Source of the DNA: Aquabacterium humicola | GTDB lineage: Bacteria; Pseudomonadota; Gammaproteobacteria; Burkholderiales; Burkholderiaceae_C | DNA: 64,000 nt | Reading direction: 5' to 3' | Assembly (NCBI RefSeq): GCF_030167915.1 | Contig: NZ_JARGNB010000003.1 | Coordinates: 310,001 to 374,000 of the forward strand | Program-made: the position numbers and the translations under genes | Shown: positions 17,401 through 25,918 of the stretch, one piece after another | How the letters are laid out: each line of letters begins with the position of its first letter | How positions within the stretch are numbered: position 1 is the first letter of the stretch | Notes under the pieces: generated by a model | The model's database searches: none | What the model saw: only the letters and a program-made list of their open reading frames with translations | What the model was told of the DNA's origin: nothing

Positions 17401-18285
17401 TCAGCTGCGGCAGCACGCGGGTTGCCAGGCGCCGATCAGCTGGCGCCAGTAGGAGGCGCGCGCCGGGAAGCCGCGCCCGTCGCCGAAGAGGCCGATGCGT
17501 TCGGGGCGGCCGCGGCCGGCGGGCACGCGGTAGGTGCCGAAGACGTGGTCCCACAGCAGCAGCGCGCTGCCGTAGTTCGCGTTCGCCTCGTGCGGCTGCG
17601 TGGAGTGGTGCCAGCGGTGGACCGCGTTGGTGCTGAGCAGCCGGTCGAGCCAGCCGCTGGCGAGGTCGACATTGGCGTGCTGCAGCATCAGCACCGGCTG
17701 CGTCAACGCGGTGGCGCCCAGCAGCACGACCTCTGGGGCGCCGAGCAGCCACAGCGGCAGCAGGCTGGCCGCGGTGTTGAACAGGTGGTTCAGCGGGTGG
17801 AAGCGGAAGTTGTTGAGCCAGTACAGGCGCTCGCTGCCGTGGTGCAGCGCATGCAGCTGCCACAGCAGCGGGCGTTCGTGGTGCAGGCGGTGCATCGTGT
17901 ACTTGGCGAGCTCGATCCACAGGATCGCGGCCGCGATCTGCAGCGCCAGCGGCCCGTCCTGCGGCCACCAGCCGGCCGCGCGATCACCCAGCAGCGCGAT
18001 GACGGCGACCGGCAGCGCGGCCTTCAGCAGCGGATCGACCACGCCGATCAGCAGCGCCGCGCTGGTGGCATCGGTGGCCGTGTCGCCGCGCGTTTGGCGC
18101 CACGTGGCATCGAAGGGCGCGACGCGTTCCAGCACGATGCCGGCGGCCAGCACGAGCAGGCTCCAGCCCAGCACGACGGCCTCGAGCGGCCATCCCAGGC
18201 GCAGGCCGAGGGCGAACGACGCGGCGCCGCCGGCGACGGCCAGCAGGTAGAGGTGGCGGGTGAGGAAGCGGACCATGGTTTTCAT
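17401..18285 (-). CDS. Fatty acid hydroxylase / sterol desaturase family protein in the ars operon
   Basis: 294 residues, membrane-embedded, with the di-iron histidine boxes HRLHHERP, LHALHHGS and HRWHHSTQPHEAN. It is tightly packed between arsR (22 nt) and aqpS (2 nt), so it is expressed as part of the arsenic response. The family hydroxylates or desaturates lipids; a role in arsenic tolerance is not established to my knowledge. Start at ATG 18285; MVRF at 18276 is an alternative. It ends in CCRS, another cysteine pair. Confidence 0.82.
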   Translation of the reverse strand: MKTMVRFLTRHLYLLAVAGGAASFALGLRLGWPLEAVVLGWSLLVLAAGIVLERVAPFDATWRQTRGDTATDATSAALLIGVVDPLLKAALPVAVIALLGDRAAGWWPQDGPLALQIAAAILWIELAKYTMHRLHHERPLLWQLHALHHGSERLYWLNNFRFHPLNHLFNTAASLLPLWLLGAPEVVLLGATALTQPVLMLQHANVDLASGWLDRLLSTNAVHRWHHSTQPHEANANYGSALLLWDHVFGTYRVPAGRGRPERIGLFGDGRGFPARASYWRQLIGAWQPACCRS

Positions 18286-18307
18286 CGTGGATCGGGCCGG
18301 GGCGAGG

Positions 18308-18637
18308 TCAGGCGCAGGACGACCGGTTCAGGCCGCGCTCGGGGACGCAGGCCGCGCCCTGGCAGCAGTTCTCCGTCAGGTAGCGCAGCAGCGCGTTCAT
18401 CTGCTCGAAGGCGGCGCGGTAGATGATGTGGCGGCTGGCGCGCTCCTGCGTCACCAGGCCGGCATGGCTGAGCTCCTTCAGGTGGAAGGACAGCGAGTTC
18501 TGCGGCACGTCCAGCGCCTCGGCCATCGTGCCCGGTGTCAGGCCCTCGGCGCCGGCGACGATGAGCGCGCGGAAGACCTGCAGGCGCAGCGGCTGGGCCA
18601 GTGCGGCGAGGGCGCGAACGACGGCTTGTTCATCCAT
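18308..18637 (-). CDS. arsR: ArsR-family arsenic-responsive repressor
   Basis: 109 residues with a winged helix (MAEALDVPQNSLSFHLKELSHAGLV). It lacks the ELCVCDL metal site of R773 ArsR; instead the C-terminus carries Cys91, Cys92, Cys97 and Cys108. This resembles the Acidithiobacillus-type ArsR that binds As(III) through a C-terminal CC-x5-C. It is first gene of the island and sits immediately downstream of its own operator-promoter. Confidence 0.9.
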   Translation of the reverse strand: MDEQAVVRALAALAQPLRLQVFRALIVAGAEGLTPGTMAEALDVPQNSLSFHLKELSHAGLVTQERASRHIIYRAAFEQMNALLRYLTENCCQGAACVPERGLNRSSCA

Positions 18638-18643
18638 AGTTCA

Positions 18644-18672
18644 AGAATACTGGAAGTATTGACCCAACGCAA
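18644..18672 (-). promoter_or_regulatory. arsR promoter with overlapping operator
   Basis: On the minus strand TTGCGT (18667-18672) and TATTCT (18644-18649) are separated by exactly 17 bp. A perfect inverted repeat AATACT-tcc-AGTATT (18646-18660) fills the spacer and overlaps the -10. This is textbook placement for repression by ArsR, 7 nt upstream of the start codon. Confidence 0.8.
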
Positions 18673-18734
18673 GCACCTCTCCCCCTTTGCCCCCATCGGG
18701 CGCGACGGCACGGGGGTTGCTTGCGCCGGCGTGT

Positions 18735-19439
18735 TCAGCGCGCGCCGGCGGCTTCGAGCATGCGCACCATTGCCGCGTGGCCGCGTTCGCGCGCCAGCTG
18801 CAGCGGCGTGCGGCCGGCGCGGTCGGCCAGCTGCGTGCTGGCGCCGGCATCGAGCAGCGCGCGCAGGCAGGCCTGGTGGCGCGGGCCGCCGTCGCCGAGC
18901 ACGATGGCCTCGATCACGGCGGTCCAGTGCAGGTTGTTGACGTGGTCCAGCGGCGCGCCGGCGGCGATCAGGTGGCGCACGATGCCGTCGTGGCCGAGGT
19001 GCGCGGCGGCGATCAGCGCGGTGCCGTCGTAGCGGCTGGTGGTGAGCTTCGCGCTGGCGCCCGCGGCCAGCAGCAGGCGCAGGCCGGGCTCGTCGTCGGC
19101 CACCGCGGCGATCGTCACGGCGTCGTAGCGGCCGTGCTCCAGCGCCGCGTGGTCTGCGCCGGCGGCCAGCAGCGCGCGCATCGCGTCGTGCCGGCGCGCG
19201 AAGGTGGCCACGTGCAGCGGCGTGCGGCCGTGGGCGTCGCGCGCATTCAGCGTTTCGCGCGACGTGGCGATCAGCCGCTCGATGGCCTTGCCGTCGCCGC
19301 GCTGCGCGGCGACATGCAGGCCGGTGTAGGCCGCGGCCTCGTCGGCTGTCGGCGGCACCTGCGCACGGACCGGCAGCGCCGCGGCCAGCCCCAGCCCCAG
19401 CCCCAGCAGCAGCGCAGCGATGCGAAGGCGCGGCGTCAC
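18735..19439 (-). CDS. Exported ankyrin-repeat protein
   Basis: 234 residues from GTG 19439, which overlaps the stop of the preceding gene as GTGA. A signal peptide ends at PVRAQ. About six ankyrin repeats follow, with typical GRTPLHVA and GRTPLQLA consensus turns. Periplasmic ankyrin proteins often bind or protect partner enzymes. Coupling to a heme-binding GlcG/HbpS-type gene suggests they work together. Target unknown. Confidence 0.82.
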   Translation of the reverse strand: MTPRLRIAALLLGLGLGLAAALPVRAQVPPTADEAAAYTGLHVAAQRGDGKAIERLIATSRETLNARDAHGRTPLHVATFARRHDAMRALLAAGADHAALEHGRYDAVTIAAVADDEPGLRLLLAAGASAKLTTSRYDGTALIAAAHLGHDGIVRHLIAAGAPLDHVNNLHWTAVIEAIVLGDGGPRHQACLRALLDAGASTQLADRAGRTPLQLARERGHAAMVRMLEAAGAR

Positions 19440-19939
19440 TTCAGCAGGTCCTTGACCTTGTCGAGCGCGGCGACGGCGCACTGCTCGTCGAGGTGGCCAC
19501 CCGGCGCACCGCCGATGCCCACCGCGCCGATGACCTCGCTGCCGGCTTTCACCGGCACACCGCCGCCCAGCAGCAGGAAGCCCGGCAGGTGCACGAGGTT
19601 CGCGGCGCCGGGGTTCTTCTGCGCGGTGTCCATCATCGCGAGCGTCGTGTTCTTCGCCGATGCCGACGTGAAGGCCTTCTGCAGGCTGGCCTCGACGGTG
19701 TGCGGGCCGGCGTTGTCGGCGCGCTGCAGCGCGCGCAGCGTGCCGGCGCGGTCGACCACCGCGACGGCGACCGCGTGGCCGTTGGCGCCGCAGGCGGCGA
19801 CACCCTGGGCGGCGATCTGGTTGGCGAGCTCCAGCGACATGTTCTTCTCGGTGCGAACGAGCGCCGTCTGGGCCTGGGCCTGCAAGGTGGTGGCCAGCAG
19901 CGCGAGCGTGAGCAGCGGAACGGAAGTGATGGTCTTCAT
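19436..19939 (-). CDS. GlcG/HbpS-family heme-binding protein, exported
   Basis: 167 residues with signal peptide (cleavage near LQAQAQT). The GlcG/HbpS fold is indicated by the VDRAGTLRALQRADNA and GGGVPVKAGSEVIGAVGIGGAPGGHLDE motifs, the second being the family's loop near the C-terminus. Members bind heme or small oxidised ligands outside the cytoplasm. It starts 118 nt behind the response regulator, so it probably has its own promoter, and overlaps the ankyrin gene by 4 nt. Confidence 0.85.
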   Translation of the reverse strand: MKTITSVPLLTLALLATTLQAQAQTALVRTEKNMSLELANQIAAQGVAACGANGHAVAVAVVDRAGTLRALQRADNAGPHTVEASLQKAFTSASAKNTTLAMMDTAQKNPGAANLVHLPGFLLLGGGVPVKAGSEVIGAVGIGGAPGGHLDEQCAVAALDKVKDLLK

Positions 19940-20057
19940 GGCGACGTTGATCCTGTGTCCTGTCTGGGAAGGCGGCCGCGGTCCGGCCGTGCCCGGCACT
20001 CTAGGAATTCGCGCGCCGTCCCGACATGCGGGCGCGCACGCGCGGCCCTCCGTAGAT

Positions 20058-20696
20058 CTACGGACCCCCGGCGGCACCCTCCCCCGCTTCGGCCAGCGCC
20101 GCATAACGCCGGATCAGCTGCGCCAGCGTCGGCGACTCGAGCTTGGCCGACAGGTGCGCGCGATGCGTCTCGACCGTGCGCGGCGACAGCGCGAGCGCCC
20201 GCGCGATCTCCTTGTTCGTCAGGCCCGCGACCACCAGCGACAGCACCTCGCGCTCGCGATCCGAGAGCCTGGCGAAACGTTCTCGCGCCTCGCGGTCGGC
20301 CGTGTTGCGGCCGCGCACCTTCACATGCGCCCGCACGGCGTCGTGGAGGGCCTCGAGCAGGCGTTCGTCGTCCACCGGTTTCTCGAGGAACTCCGCGGCA
20401 CCGGCCTTGAACGCGCGCCGGCACATCTCGACCGTGCCGTGGCCGGTCAGCATGATCACCGGCTGGTCGATGCCCGCGGCCTGCAGCTGCTCCAGCACCG
20501 TGAGCCCGCTGGCACCGGGCATGCGCACGTCGAGCACGATCGCGCCGATCGACTCGCGGTCGAAGCCGTCGAGGAAGGCCTGCGGATGCGACCACGCGGC
20601 CACGCGCAGGCCGACGGTGCCGATCAGCAGCGCCAGCCCGTCGCGCACGGCGTCGTCGTCGTCGACGAGCTGGATCAGCGGCGAGGTGGGGTTCAC
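20058..20696 (-). CDS. FixJ/NarL-type response regulator
   Basis: 212 residues from GTG 20696, overlapping the kinase stop (GTGA). The receiver domain has Asp12-15 acidic cluster and phosphoacceptor Asp56 in LDVRMPG, with Lys in LEKPVDD. The C-terminal LuxR HTH shows LSDREREVLSLVVAGLTNKEIARAL and VETHRAHL. It is the partner of the kinase directly upstream. The promoter it controls is not evident; the downstream GlcG/ankyrin pair is the nearest candidate. Confidence 0.88.
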   Translation of the reverse strand: MNPTSPLIQLVDDDDAVRDGLALLIGTVGLRVAAWSHPQAFLDGFDRESIGAIVLDVRMPGASGLTVLEQLQAAGIDQPVIMLTGHGTVEMCRRAFKAGAAEFLEKPVDDERLLEALHDAVRAHVKVRGRNTADREARERFARLSDREREVLSLVVAGLTNKEIARALALSPRTVETHRAHLSAKLESPTLAQLIRRYAALAEAGEGAAGGP

Positions 20697-22210
20697 GTCT
20701 TGTCCTGAGTTGACGCGGTGTCCGCCGGCGCGGCCGCCAGCGGCAGCGCCAGCTCGAACTCGGCGCCGCGCGGCGGCGCCGGCCGGACCGCCAGTGTGCC
20801 GTGCATCGCGCGCGCCAGCGATTCGCACAGGCTCAGGCCCAGGCCCAGGCCGCCGGGTTTCGTCGTGTAGAAGGGCTCGAAGATCAGCGGCAAGGCGTCG
20901 GGCGGAATGCCGGGGCCGCTGTCGCGCACGCTGAGCAGGCCGCGCGCGCCGTCGCGCCGTACGCCGAGCACCAGCCGCCGTTCCGACGCCGGCACCGCCT
21001 CGAGCGCCTGCATCGCGTTGGCGGCGAGGTTGTGCACGATCTGCTCGACGGCCACCGCATCGCCCAGCACCGCCGGCGCGTCGCCTTCGATCACCAGCGT
21101 GATGCCGCGCCGGCGCGCTTCCGGCGCCAGCAGCGCGGCGGCGTTGCGCACGACGGCCTGCAGCAGCACCGGCGTTTGCGGGCGCGCGGCATCGGGCGCC
21201 TCGACCAGCCGGCGCAGCCGCGCCAGCACGTCGGCCGCGCGGCGCGCCTGCGCGGCGGCCTGGGCCATCGCGTCGCGCGCGGTGGCCAGTTCGGGCGGCT
21301 GATCGTCGAGCAGGCGCCGCGCCGCCTGGGTGTTGGCCAGCACCGCGGCCAGCGGCTGGTTCAGTTCGTGCGCGATGCCGCCGGCCAGCTCGCCCAGCGT
21401 GCCCAGCCGCGCCGTCTGCTCCAGGCGCAGCAGCGCCTGTGCGCGGTCGCGTTCGCGCCGCTGTGCGCGCCGCGTGGCCAGCACCGCCAGCGCCAGCCCG
21501 CTCAGCGCTGCCCACGCGGCGAGCCCCCGCCACGGCCACTGCGCCGGGCCGGTCGCGCGCTGCAGCTGCAGCTCGAAGGGCTGGCCCGGGCTGGCCAGCG
21601 CCTTCGTGAAGCTGAAGCCGCCGGTCAGGCCCACCGGACGCGACGCGACGGGTTCACCCGGCTGCAGCAGCACGCGCTGCGCGCCGTGCTGCAGCGCGAC
21701 CTGCACCGGCCCCGCGCGCGGCAGCGGCCAGGTGTCCCATGGCACGGTGCGCTGCAGGTCGATGCGCAGCGCCACGCTGTCCGGCTCGCCGGCGAGCACC
21801 AGCGCGTAGCGGCCCTGGGCCGCATCGAAGGCCGCGACCTCGGCGTGGCGGCTGGCGCGCGAACGTGCCTCGGCTTCGCGCAGCGCTTCATCGGGCCAGG
21901 CGCCGTCGGGGCGGCGGCGATGCACCGCGAGCAGCTGTGGGTAGATCGCGCCGAGCCGGCGCTCCGCGCCTTGCGGGTCGGCCGCCGAAGACGGCCCCAG
22001 CAGCACCAGCGTCTCGACGATCGCGTCGTGCTGCACCATGCGCTGGCTGAGCAATCGGTGCGCGATGCGGGCGTCGGCCTGGAAGGCCTCGCGGCGCTCG
22101 GCGATGTCCATCCGCACGATGACGAAGCCGCCCGCCAGCAGCAGGGCCGTCCAGCCCAGCAGCCACGGCAGCGCCCCGCGCGCAGGCAGCGGGCCGCGCG
22201 CTTCAGGCAC
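20693..22210 (-). CDS. Membrane sensor histidine kinase
   Basis: 505 residues. Two transmembrane helices (about 13-33 and 222-242) enclose a periplasmic domain of about 190 residues. The HisKA box is [15 protein letters not shown] with His281, followed by N, G1 (DSGPGI), F (FEPFYTT) and G2 (GLGLGLS) ATP-binding motifs. The H-box with HELNQPL is that of DctB/FixL-like kinases. It overlaps soxR by 8 nt and the response regulator by 4 nt. Ligand unknown; linkage to soxR suggests an oxidative cue. Confidence 0.87.
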   Translation of the reverse strand: MPEARGPLPARGALPWLLGWTALLLAGGFVIVRMDIAERREAFQADARIAHRLLSQRMVQHDAIVETLVLLGPSSAADPQGAERRLGAIYPQLLAVHRRRPDGAWPDEALREAEARSRASRHAEVAAFDAAQGRYALVLAGEPDSVALRIDLQRTVPWDTWPLPRAGPVQVALQHGAQRVLLQPGEPVASRPVGLTGGFSFTKALASPGQPFELQLQRATGPAQWPWRGLAAWAALSGLALAVLATRRAQRRERDRAQALLRLEQTARLGTLGELAGGIAHELNQPLAAVLANTQAARRLLDDQPPELATARDAMAQAAAQARRAADVLARLRRLVEAPDAARPQTPVLLQAVVRNAAALLAPEARRRGITLVIEGDAPAVLGDAVAVEQIVHNLAANAMQALEAVPASERRLVLGVRRDGARGLLSVRDSGPGIPPDALPLIFEPFYTTKPGGLGLGLSLCESLARAMHGTLAVRPAPPRGAEFELALPLAAAPADTASTQDKT

Positions 22211-22667
22211 CGGGCGACCCGTCGGCGTCGTGCTCGATCAGCCGCCGCGGCCCGGCGCCGTGCTCGGCCAGCGCATCGCCCGGGTTGCGCAGCCGGCAGC
22301 GCTGCAGCGACAGGCAGCCGCAGCCGATGCAATCGGTGAGCTGGTCGCGCAGCGCCTGCAGCTGGCCGATGCGTTCGTCGAGCTCGGCGCGCCAGGCGGT
22401 GGACAGGCGCCGCCAGTCGGCCAATGTCGGCGCGCGTTCGTCGGGCAGCCGCGACAGCGCGTCGCGAATGATCTCCAGCGGCAGCCCCATGCGCTGCGCG
22501 ATGCGGATCACCGCCAGCTTGCGCAAGGTGTCGCGCCGGTAGCGGCGCTGGTTGCCGCCGCTGCGGTGGCAGGCGATCAGCCCCTTGCGCTCGTAGAAAT
22601 GCAGCGTCGACACCGCGACGCCGCTGCGCTCGGCCATCTGGCCCACGGTCAACAATTCGTTCGGCAA
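22203..22667 (-). CDS. soxR: Redox-sensing MerR-family regulator with [2Fe-2S] site
   Basis: 154 residues. The MerR HTH ([25 protein letters not shown]) is followed by a long dimerisation helix and the SoxR cluster ligands Cys113, Cys116, Cys118 and Cys124 in [12 protein letters not shown]. It senses redox-cycling compounds or superoxide by cluster oxidation. A SoxR box lies 39 nt upstream, facing the divergent MFS gene. Its 3' end overlaps the sensor kinase gene by 8 nt, an uncommon arrangement. Confidence 0.93.
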   Translation of the reverse strand: MPNELLTVGQMAERSGVAVSTLHFYERKGLIACHRSGGNQRRYRRDTLRKLAVIRIAQRMGLPLEIIRDALSRLPDERAPTLADWRRLSTAWRAELDERIGQLQALRDQLTDCIGCGCLSLQRCRLRNPGDALAEHGAGPRRLIEHDADGSPGA

Positions 22668-22705
22668 TTCACTGCGCGGGTCCCGGCCCGGGACGTCCCG
22701 CTTGA

Positions 22706-22723
22706 CCTGAAGTTAAGTTGAGG
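22706..22723. promoter_or_regulatory. SoxR box between soxR and the MFS gene
   Basis: CCTGAAGTTAAGTTGAGG keeps the symmetric positions of the E. coli SoxR site CCTCAAGTTAACTTGAGG (CCT, AA, TTAA, TT, AGG). A good -35 TTGACC overlaps its left edge at 22702-22707 facing the MFS gene; with the 19-bp spacer typical of SoxR promoters the -10 would be CAAGCT at 22727, which is poor. Confidence 0.8.
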
Positions 22724-22783
22724 TTGCAAGCTTCGCGGCATCGTCGTTCACCGTCAAGCACCGCGCCGTCGCCGATCATCGCC

Positions 22784-24193
22784 ATGAGCACCATCCTCAC
22801 GAGCCGAGAAACCGCCTTGCCCACCCCGCCCGCCGGCGTGTTCTCCCCGTCCTTCGCCGCCGCGTCGATCGGCATGCTGGCGCTGATCTCGATCCTCGCG
22901 TTCGAGCAGCTCGCCGTCGCCACGGTGATGCCCGGTGTCGCCGCGGCGCTGAACGACAGCAGCCTCTACGCCGCGGCCTTCGGCGCCGCGGTGGCTGCGG
23001 GCATCGTCGGCATGGTGGCGGCCGGCCACTGGTGCGACCGCGCCGGCCCGGCCACGCCGATGACCGCCGGCGCCGCGCTCTTCGTGCTCGGCCTCGTGCT
23101 GGCCGGCTTTGCACCGGACATGCGCTGGCTGGTGGCCGGCCGGGCGCTGCAGGGCGGCGGCGGCGGGCTGATGTCGGTGGCGCTGTACGTGGTGGTCGGC
23201 CGGCACTATCCGGCCGCGCTGCATCCGCGAATCTTCGCGGCCTTTGCCGGCGCGTGGGTCGTGCCGGCGATCGTCGGGCCGGCGCTGGCCGGGCTGATCG
23301 CGCGCCACCTCGGCTGGCGCTGGGTGTTCCTGGCCGCCGCGTTGCTGACCGTGCCGGCCTGGCTGCTGCTGCAGCGCGGGCTGGCCGCGCTGCCCGCGGC
23401 GCCGGCGGCGCGCGACGCCCGTGCGCCCGCCAGGCGCGAGATCGTCGCCGCCGTCGGCGCGGCAGTCAGCGCCGCGCTGCTGTACGCCGGCGGCCAGTCG
23501 CTCGCCTGGCGCACGCTGGGGCTGGGCGCGCTGGCGCTGGCCGGCCTCGCGCTGTTCGCGCCGCGACTGCTGCCGGCGGGCACCTTGCGCGGTGCACCCG
23601 GCCTGCCGGCGGTGGTCGCGCTGCGCGGGCTGGTCGCGGCCAACTTCTTCGCCGCGGAAGTCTTCCTGCCGCTGTTGCTGAGCACCGAGCGCGGCCTGTC
23701 GGCGGTGCAGGCGGGCCTGGTGCTGACGCTCGGCGCGCTCGGCTGGAGCGCCGGCTCCTGGTGGCAGGGCCGCGAGGGTCGCGCCCGCGACGACGCGGCC
23801 TGCGTGCACCGGCTGCGCACCGGGCTCGGCATGATGGGCGGCGGCACGCTGGTCGTCGTGCTGGCGCTGCTGCCGGCGCTGCCGGATGCGACCGCGGTGG
23901 CGGTGACGGTGGCCGGCTGGGTGATCGCCGGCACCGGCATCGGCCTGAGCTTCCCGACCTTGTCGGTGCTGGCGCTGCGCTTCGCGCCGGCCGAGGCCCA
24001 GGGCCGCGCGTCGTCGGCGCTGCAGCTGGCGGATTCACTGTTCTCCGCCGTCGGCCTGGCCTTCGCCGGTGCGCTGCTGGCCGCGCTGCAGCCGCAGGCA
24101 CCGCGGGCGGCCTTCGCCGCCGGGCTGGCGCTGGCGGCGTCGCTGTCGCTGGTGGGCATGGGGCTGGCGTCACGGGCGCGGCGCGCGCACTGA
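22784..24193 (+). CDS. MFS efflux transporter, probable SoxR target
   Basis: 469 residues with about fourteen hydrophobic segments, in the range of DHA2-type drug pumps. It shows the loop 2-3 motif GHWCDRAGPATPMTAG and the GRALQGGGGGLMSVALYVVVGR stretch of the DHA2 group. ATG 22784 (MSTIL) is preferred over upstream codons that cover the promoter. Divergence from soxR with a SoxR box between suggests induction by redox-active antibiotics or phenazine-like compounds. Confidence 0.85.
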   Translation: MSTILTSRETALPTPPAGVFSPSFAAASIGMLALISILAFEQLAVATVMPGVAAALNDSSLYAAAFGAAVAAGIVGMVAAGHWCDRAGPATPMTAGAALFVLGLVLAGFAPDMRWLVAGRALQGGGGGLMSVALYVVVGRHYPAALHPRIFAAFAGAWVVPAIVGPALAGLIARHLGWRWVFLAAALLTVPAWLLLQRGLAALPAAPAARDARAPARREIVAAVGAAVSAALLYAGGQSLAWRTLGLGALALAGLALFAPRLLPAGTLRGAPGLPAVVALRGLVAANFFAAEVFLPLLLSTERGLSAVQAGLVLTLGALGWSAGSWWQGREGRARDDAACVHRLRTGLGMMGGGTLVVVLALLPALPDATAVAVTVAGWVIAGTGIGLSFPTLSVLALRFAPAEAQGRASSALQLADSLFSAVGLAFAGALLAALQPQAPRAAFAAGLALAASLSLVGMGLASRARRAH

Positions 24194-24286
24194 CCTCCCT
24201 CGAATCAAGGACGGGGCGCAGGGCGGGCGCGTTGTCGTCATGGCGCACGGGGCGCAAACTCGCGCTCATCGTCCGGGGGGCTGCCC

Positions 24287-24931
24287 ATGCCGTCGCGCCG
24301 TTGTGCCTTGGTGGGTGTCGCTGTGCTGGGAACCGCGGCGTGGTCGTCGGCGCGCGCCGAGGGCGCGCAGGACACCCTCGTCGCGATGGGTCGCTACCTG
24401 CAGGCCGTCGCCAGGCTCTTCGCCGACACCGGTTACCGCGTCGACGGCATCGAAGTCGGGGCCCTCGATGCCGACGTGCGCACCGCCCTGCGCCACGAGA
24501 TCGCCCAACTCGCGCAGGCGCTCGACGGGCTGCTCGGGCCGAAGGCCGTCTTCGTGCAGGACCTGCGCGGCTACGCGCGGCGCGCGCGTGCCGGCGGCTT
24601 CGATTCGCCGCAGCAACGCCGCAACGCGTGGGGCGCGATCCAGCGCGAGGTCGAAGGCATCGCACGGGGCGCGGACGATGTGCTGGAGATCGTCAGCAGG
24701 GCCGACTCGCGGCTGGACGTCGTCATTCCGGACGAGGATCGGTTGCGGCTGGGACAGGTGATGCGGCAGCGCCGGCTTCTGCTGAGGCGCTTCCCGGAGA
24801 TCCCGCCGCCGGAGGCGGCCGGCGAACTGCTGGCGCTCGACGAGATGGTCGAGCAGCACGAGCAGCTGCGCCTGGCCACCGAGCGCTTCCGGCTGACGCT
24901 GGAAGGCAAGCGGCGCACGCTGGCGGCCTGA
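24287..24931 (+). CDS. Exported helical protein, partner of the TIR gene
   Basis: 214 residues. The first 24 form a likely signal peptide (LVGVAVLGTAAWSSARAEG). The rest is predicted mostly helical and highly charged, with a repeated Arg/Glu pattern and no cysteines in the mature part. No family recognised. It ends 19 nt before the TIR gene and on the same strand, so they are probably an operon. Both lie between an MFS gene and an alpha/beta hydrolase. Confidence 0.65.
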   Translation: MPSRRCALVGVAVLGTAAWSSARAEGAQDTLVAMGRYLQAVARLFADTGYRVDGIEVGALDADVRTALRHEIAQLAQALDGLLGPKAVFVQDLRGYARRARAGGFDSPQQRRNAWGAIQREVEGIARGADDVLEIVSRADSRLDVVIPDEDRLRLGQVMRQRRLLLRRFPEIPPPEAAGELLALDEMVEQHEQLRLATERFRLTLEGKRRTLAA

Positions 24932-24950
24932 GAAAGCTTCCGAGCAGGCG

Positions 24951-25799
24951 ATGGCCCGGCTGTTCATCTCCTACGCGCATGACGACCGACCGCTCGCGCG
25001 CGCGCTGGCGGCGGCGCTGGCGCAGGATGGGCACGAGGTGTGGTGGGACCGGCAGCTGGCTACCGCGGGTCCGTTCCGGCTGCAGATCCAGCAGGCGCTG
25101 GACGCCGCGGACCTGGTGCTCGTGCTGTGGACGGCGCGCTCGCGCGTGTCCACCTTCGTCGCCGACGAGGCCGACATCGCGCTGTCCCGCGGCCGCCTGC
25201 TGTCGCTGCTGGTCGAAGGCGCGCGGCCGGCGCTGGGCTTCGGTGCGCTGCACGGCATCGCCCTGGCGCAGGGGATCGACCCGGACGACGACGACACCTT
25301 CCGCTCGCTGCGCACCGAGGTCGCGCGACGTCTCGCATCCGGGCCGCAGGCCCTGCCCAAGCGGCCGGCCGTGCGCGTCATGGCCGCGGGCGGGGCCTTG
25401 TCGGGACTGACGGCCATCGGCTTCGGCCTGGCGCAAGGCGCCGGCCAGGCGCTCGCCACCTCGCCCGGTGCGGCGCTTGGTTTCGGTCTCGAGCACGCGG
25501 CGTATGCCTTCGTGCTCTCGATGCCGCCGGCCGCCTTTGCCGCGGTGCGCAGCCGGCGCTTCGGGCTCGGCCGGTTCCGCGCCGTCGCGCGTCCCTACCT
25601 GCGCACGCTGGCGGCCGGACTTGTCGTCGCGCTGATCTTCGGTGCCGGGGCGCTGGCAGCGGGGGCCGATGCCGGGCTGGCACCGCAGGCCAGGGCCTGG
25701 CAACTCGCCTCGATCGTGCTGTTCGCGACGCTGGTCGCCGCGGCCGCCGTCGGCGCGGTCCGGCTGGCCCTGCTGATGGCGAGCGGCCGCAACGATTGA
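24951..25799 (+). CDS. TIR-domain protein with C-terminal membrane helices
   Basis: 282 residues. Residues 1-125 are a TIR_2-type domain: LFISYAHDDRPLARAL opening, WWDRQLATAG loop, and TFVADEADIAL with the candidate catalytic Glu73. The remaining half has about four hydrophobic helices. Bacterial TIR domains often hydrolyse NAD+ in immunity; membrane-linked versions are also found in signalling. No nucleotide-sensor or Argonaute gene is adjacent, so a defence role is possible but unproven. Confidence 0.8.
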   Translation: MARLFISYAHDDRPLARALAAALAQDGHEVWWDRQLATAGPFRLQIQQALDAADLVLVLWTARSRVSTFVADEADIALSRGRLLSLLVEGARPALGFGALHGIALAQGIDPDDDDTFRSLRTEVARRLASGPQALPKRPAVRVMAAGGALSGLTAIGFGLAQGAGQALATSPGAALGFGLEHAAYAFVLSMPPAAFAAVRSRRFGLGRFRAVARPYLRTLAAGLVVALIFGAGALAAGADAGLAPQARAWQLASIVLFATLVAAAAVGAVRLALLMASGRND

Positions 25800-25883
25800 A
25801 ACGCCGCGCGCGGCGCGTGCAACCAACGAAGCGTTCGCGCCGGCGGCGCGATACGCGCCTGCGACGGCGGCCGCCGATGCTGC

Positions 25884-25918
25884 GAGGCATTGCACCTCGC
25901 CTTGCCGCCACCGACCGA
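25884..25918 (+). promoter_or_regulatory. Upstream stem-motif copy 1
   Basis: This 35-nt element directly precedes the hydrolase start and reappears with substitutions at 32792-32827 before another gene. It contains CGAGG-N7-CCTCG followed by CTTGCCGCCACCGACCGA. The stem base pair that differs between copies is compensated (C-G here, T-A there). It could be a 5' UTR hairpin or an operator. Confidence 0.5.

Noticed and set aside
24951-25799. Thoeris-type TIR system
   Set aside because: No ThsA/SLOG-SIR2 partner gene lies nearby; the partner is an exported helical protein.
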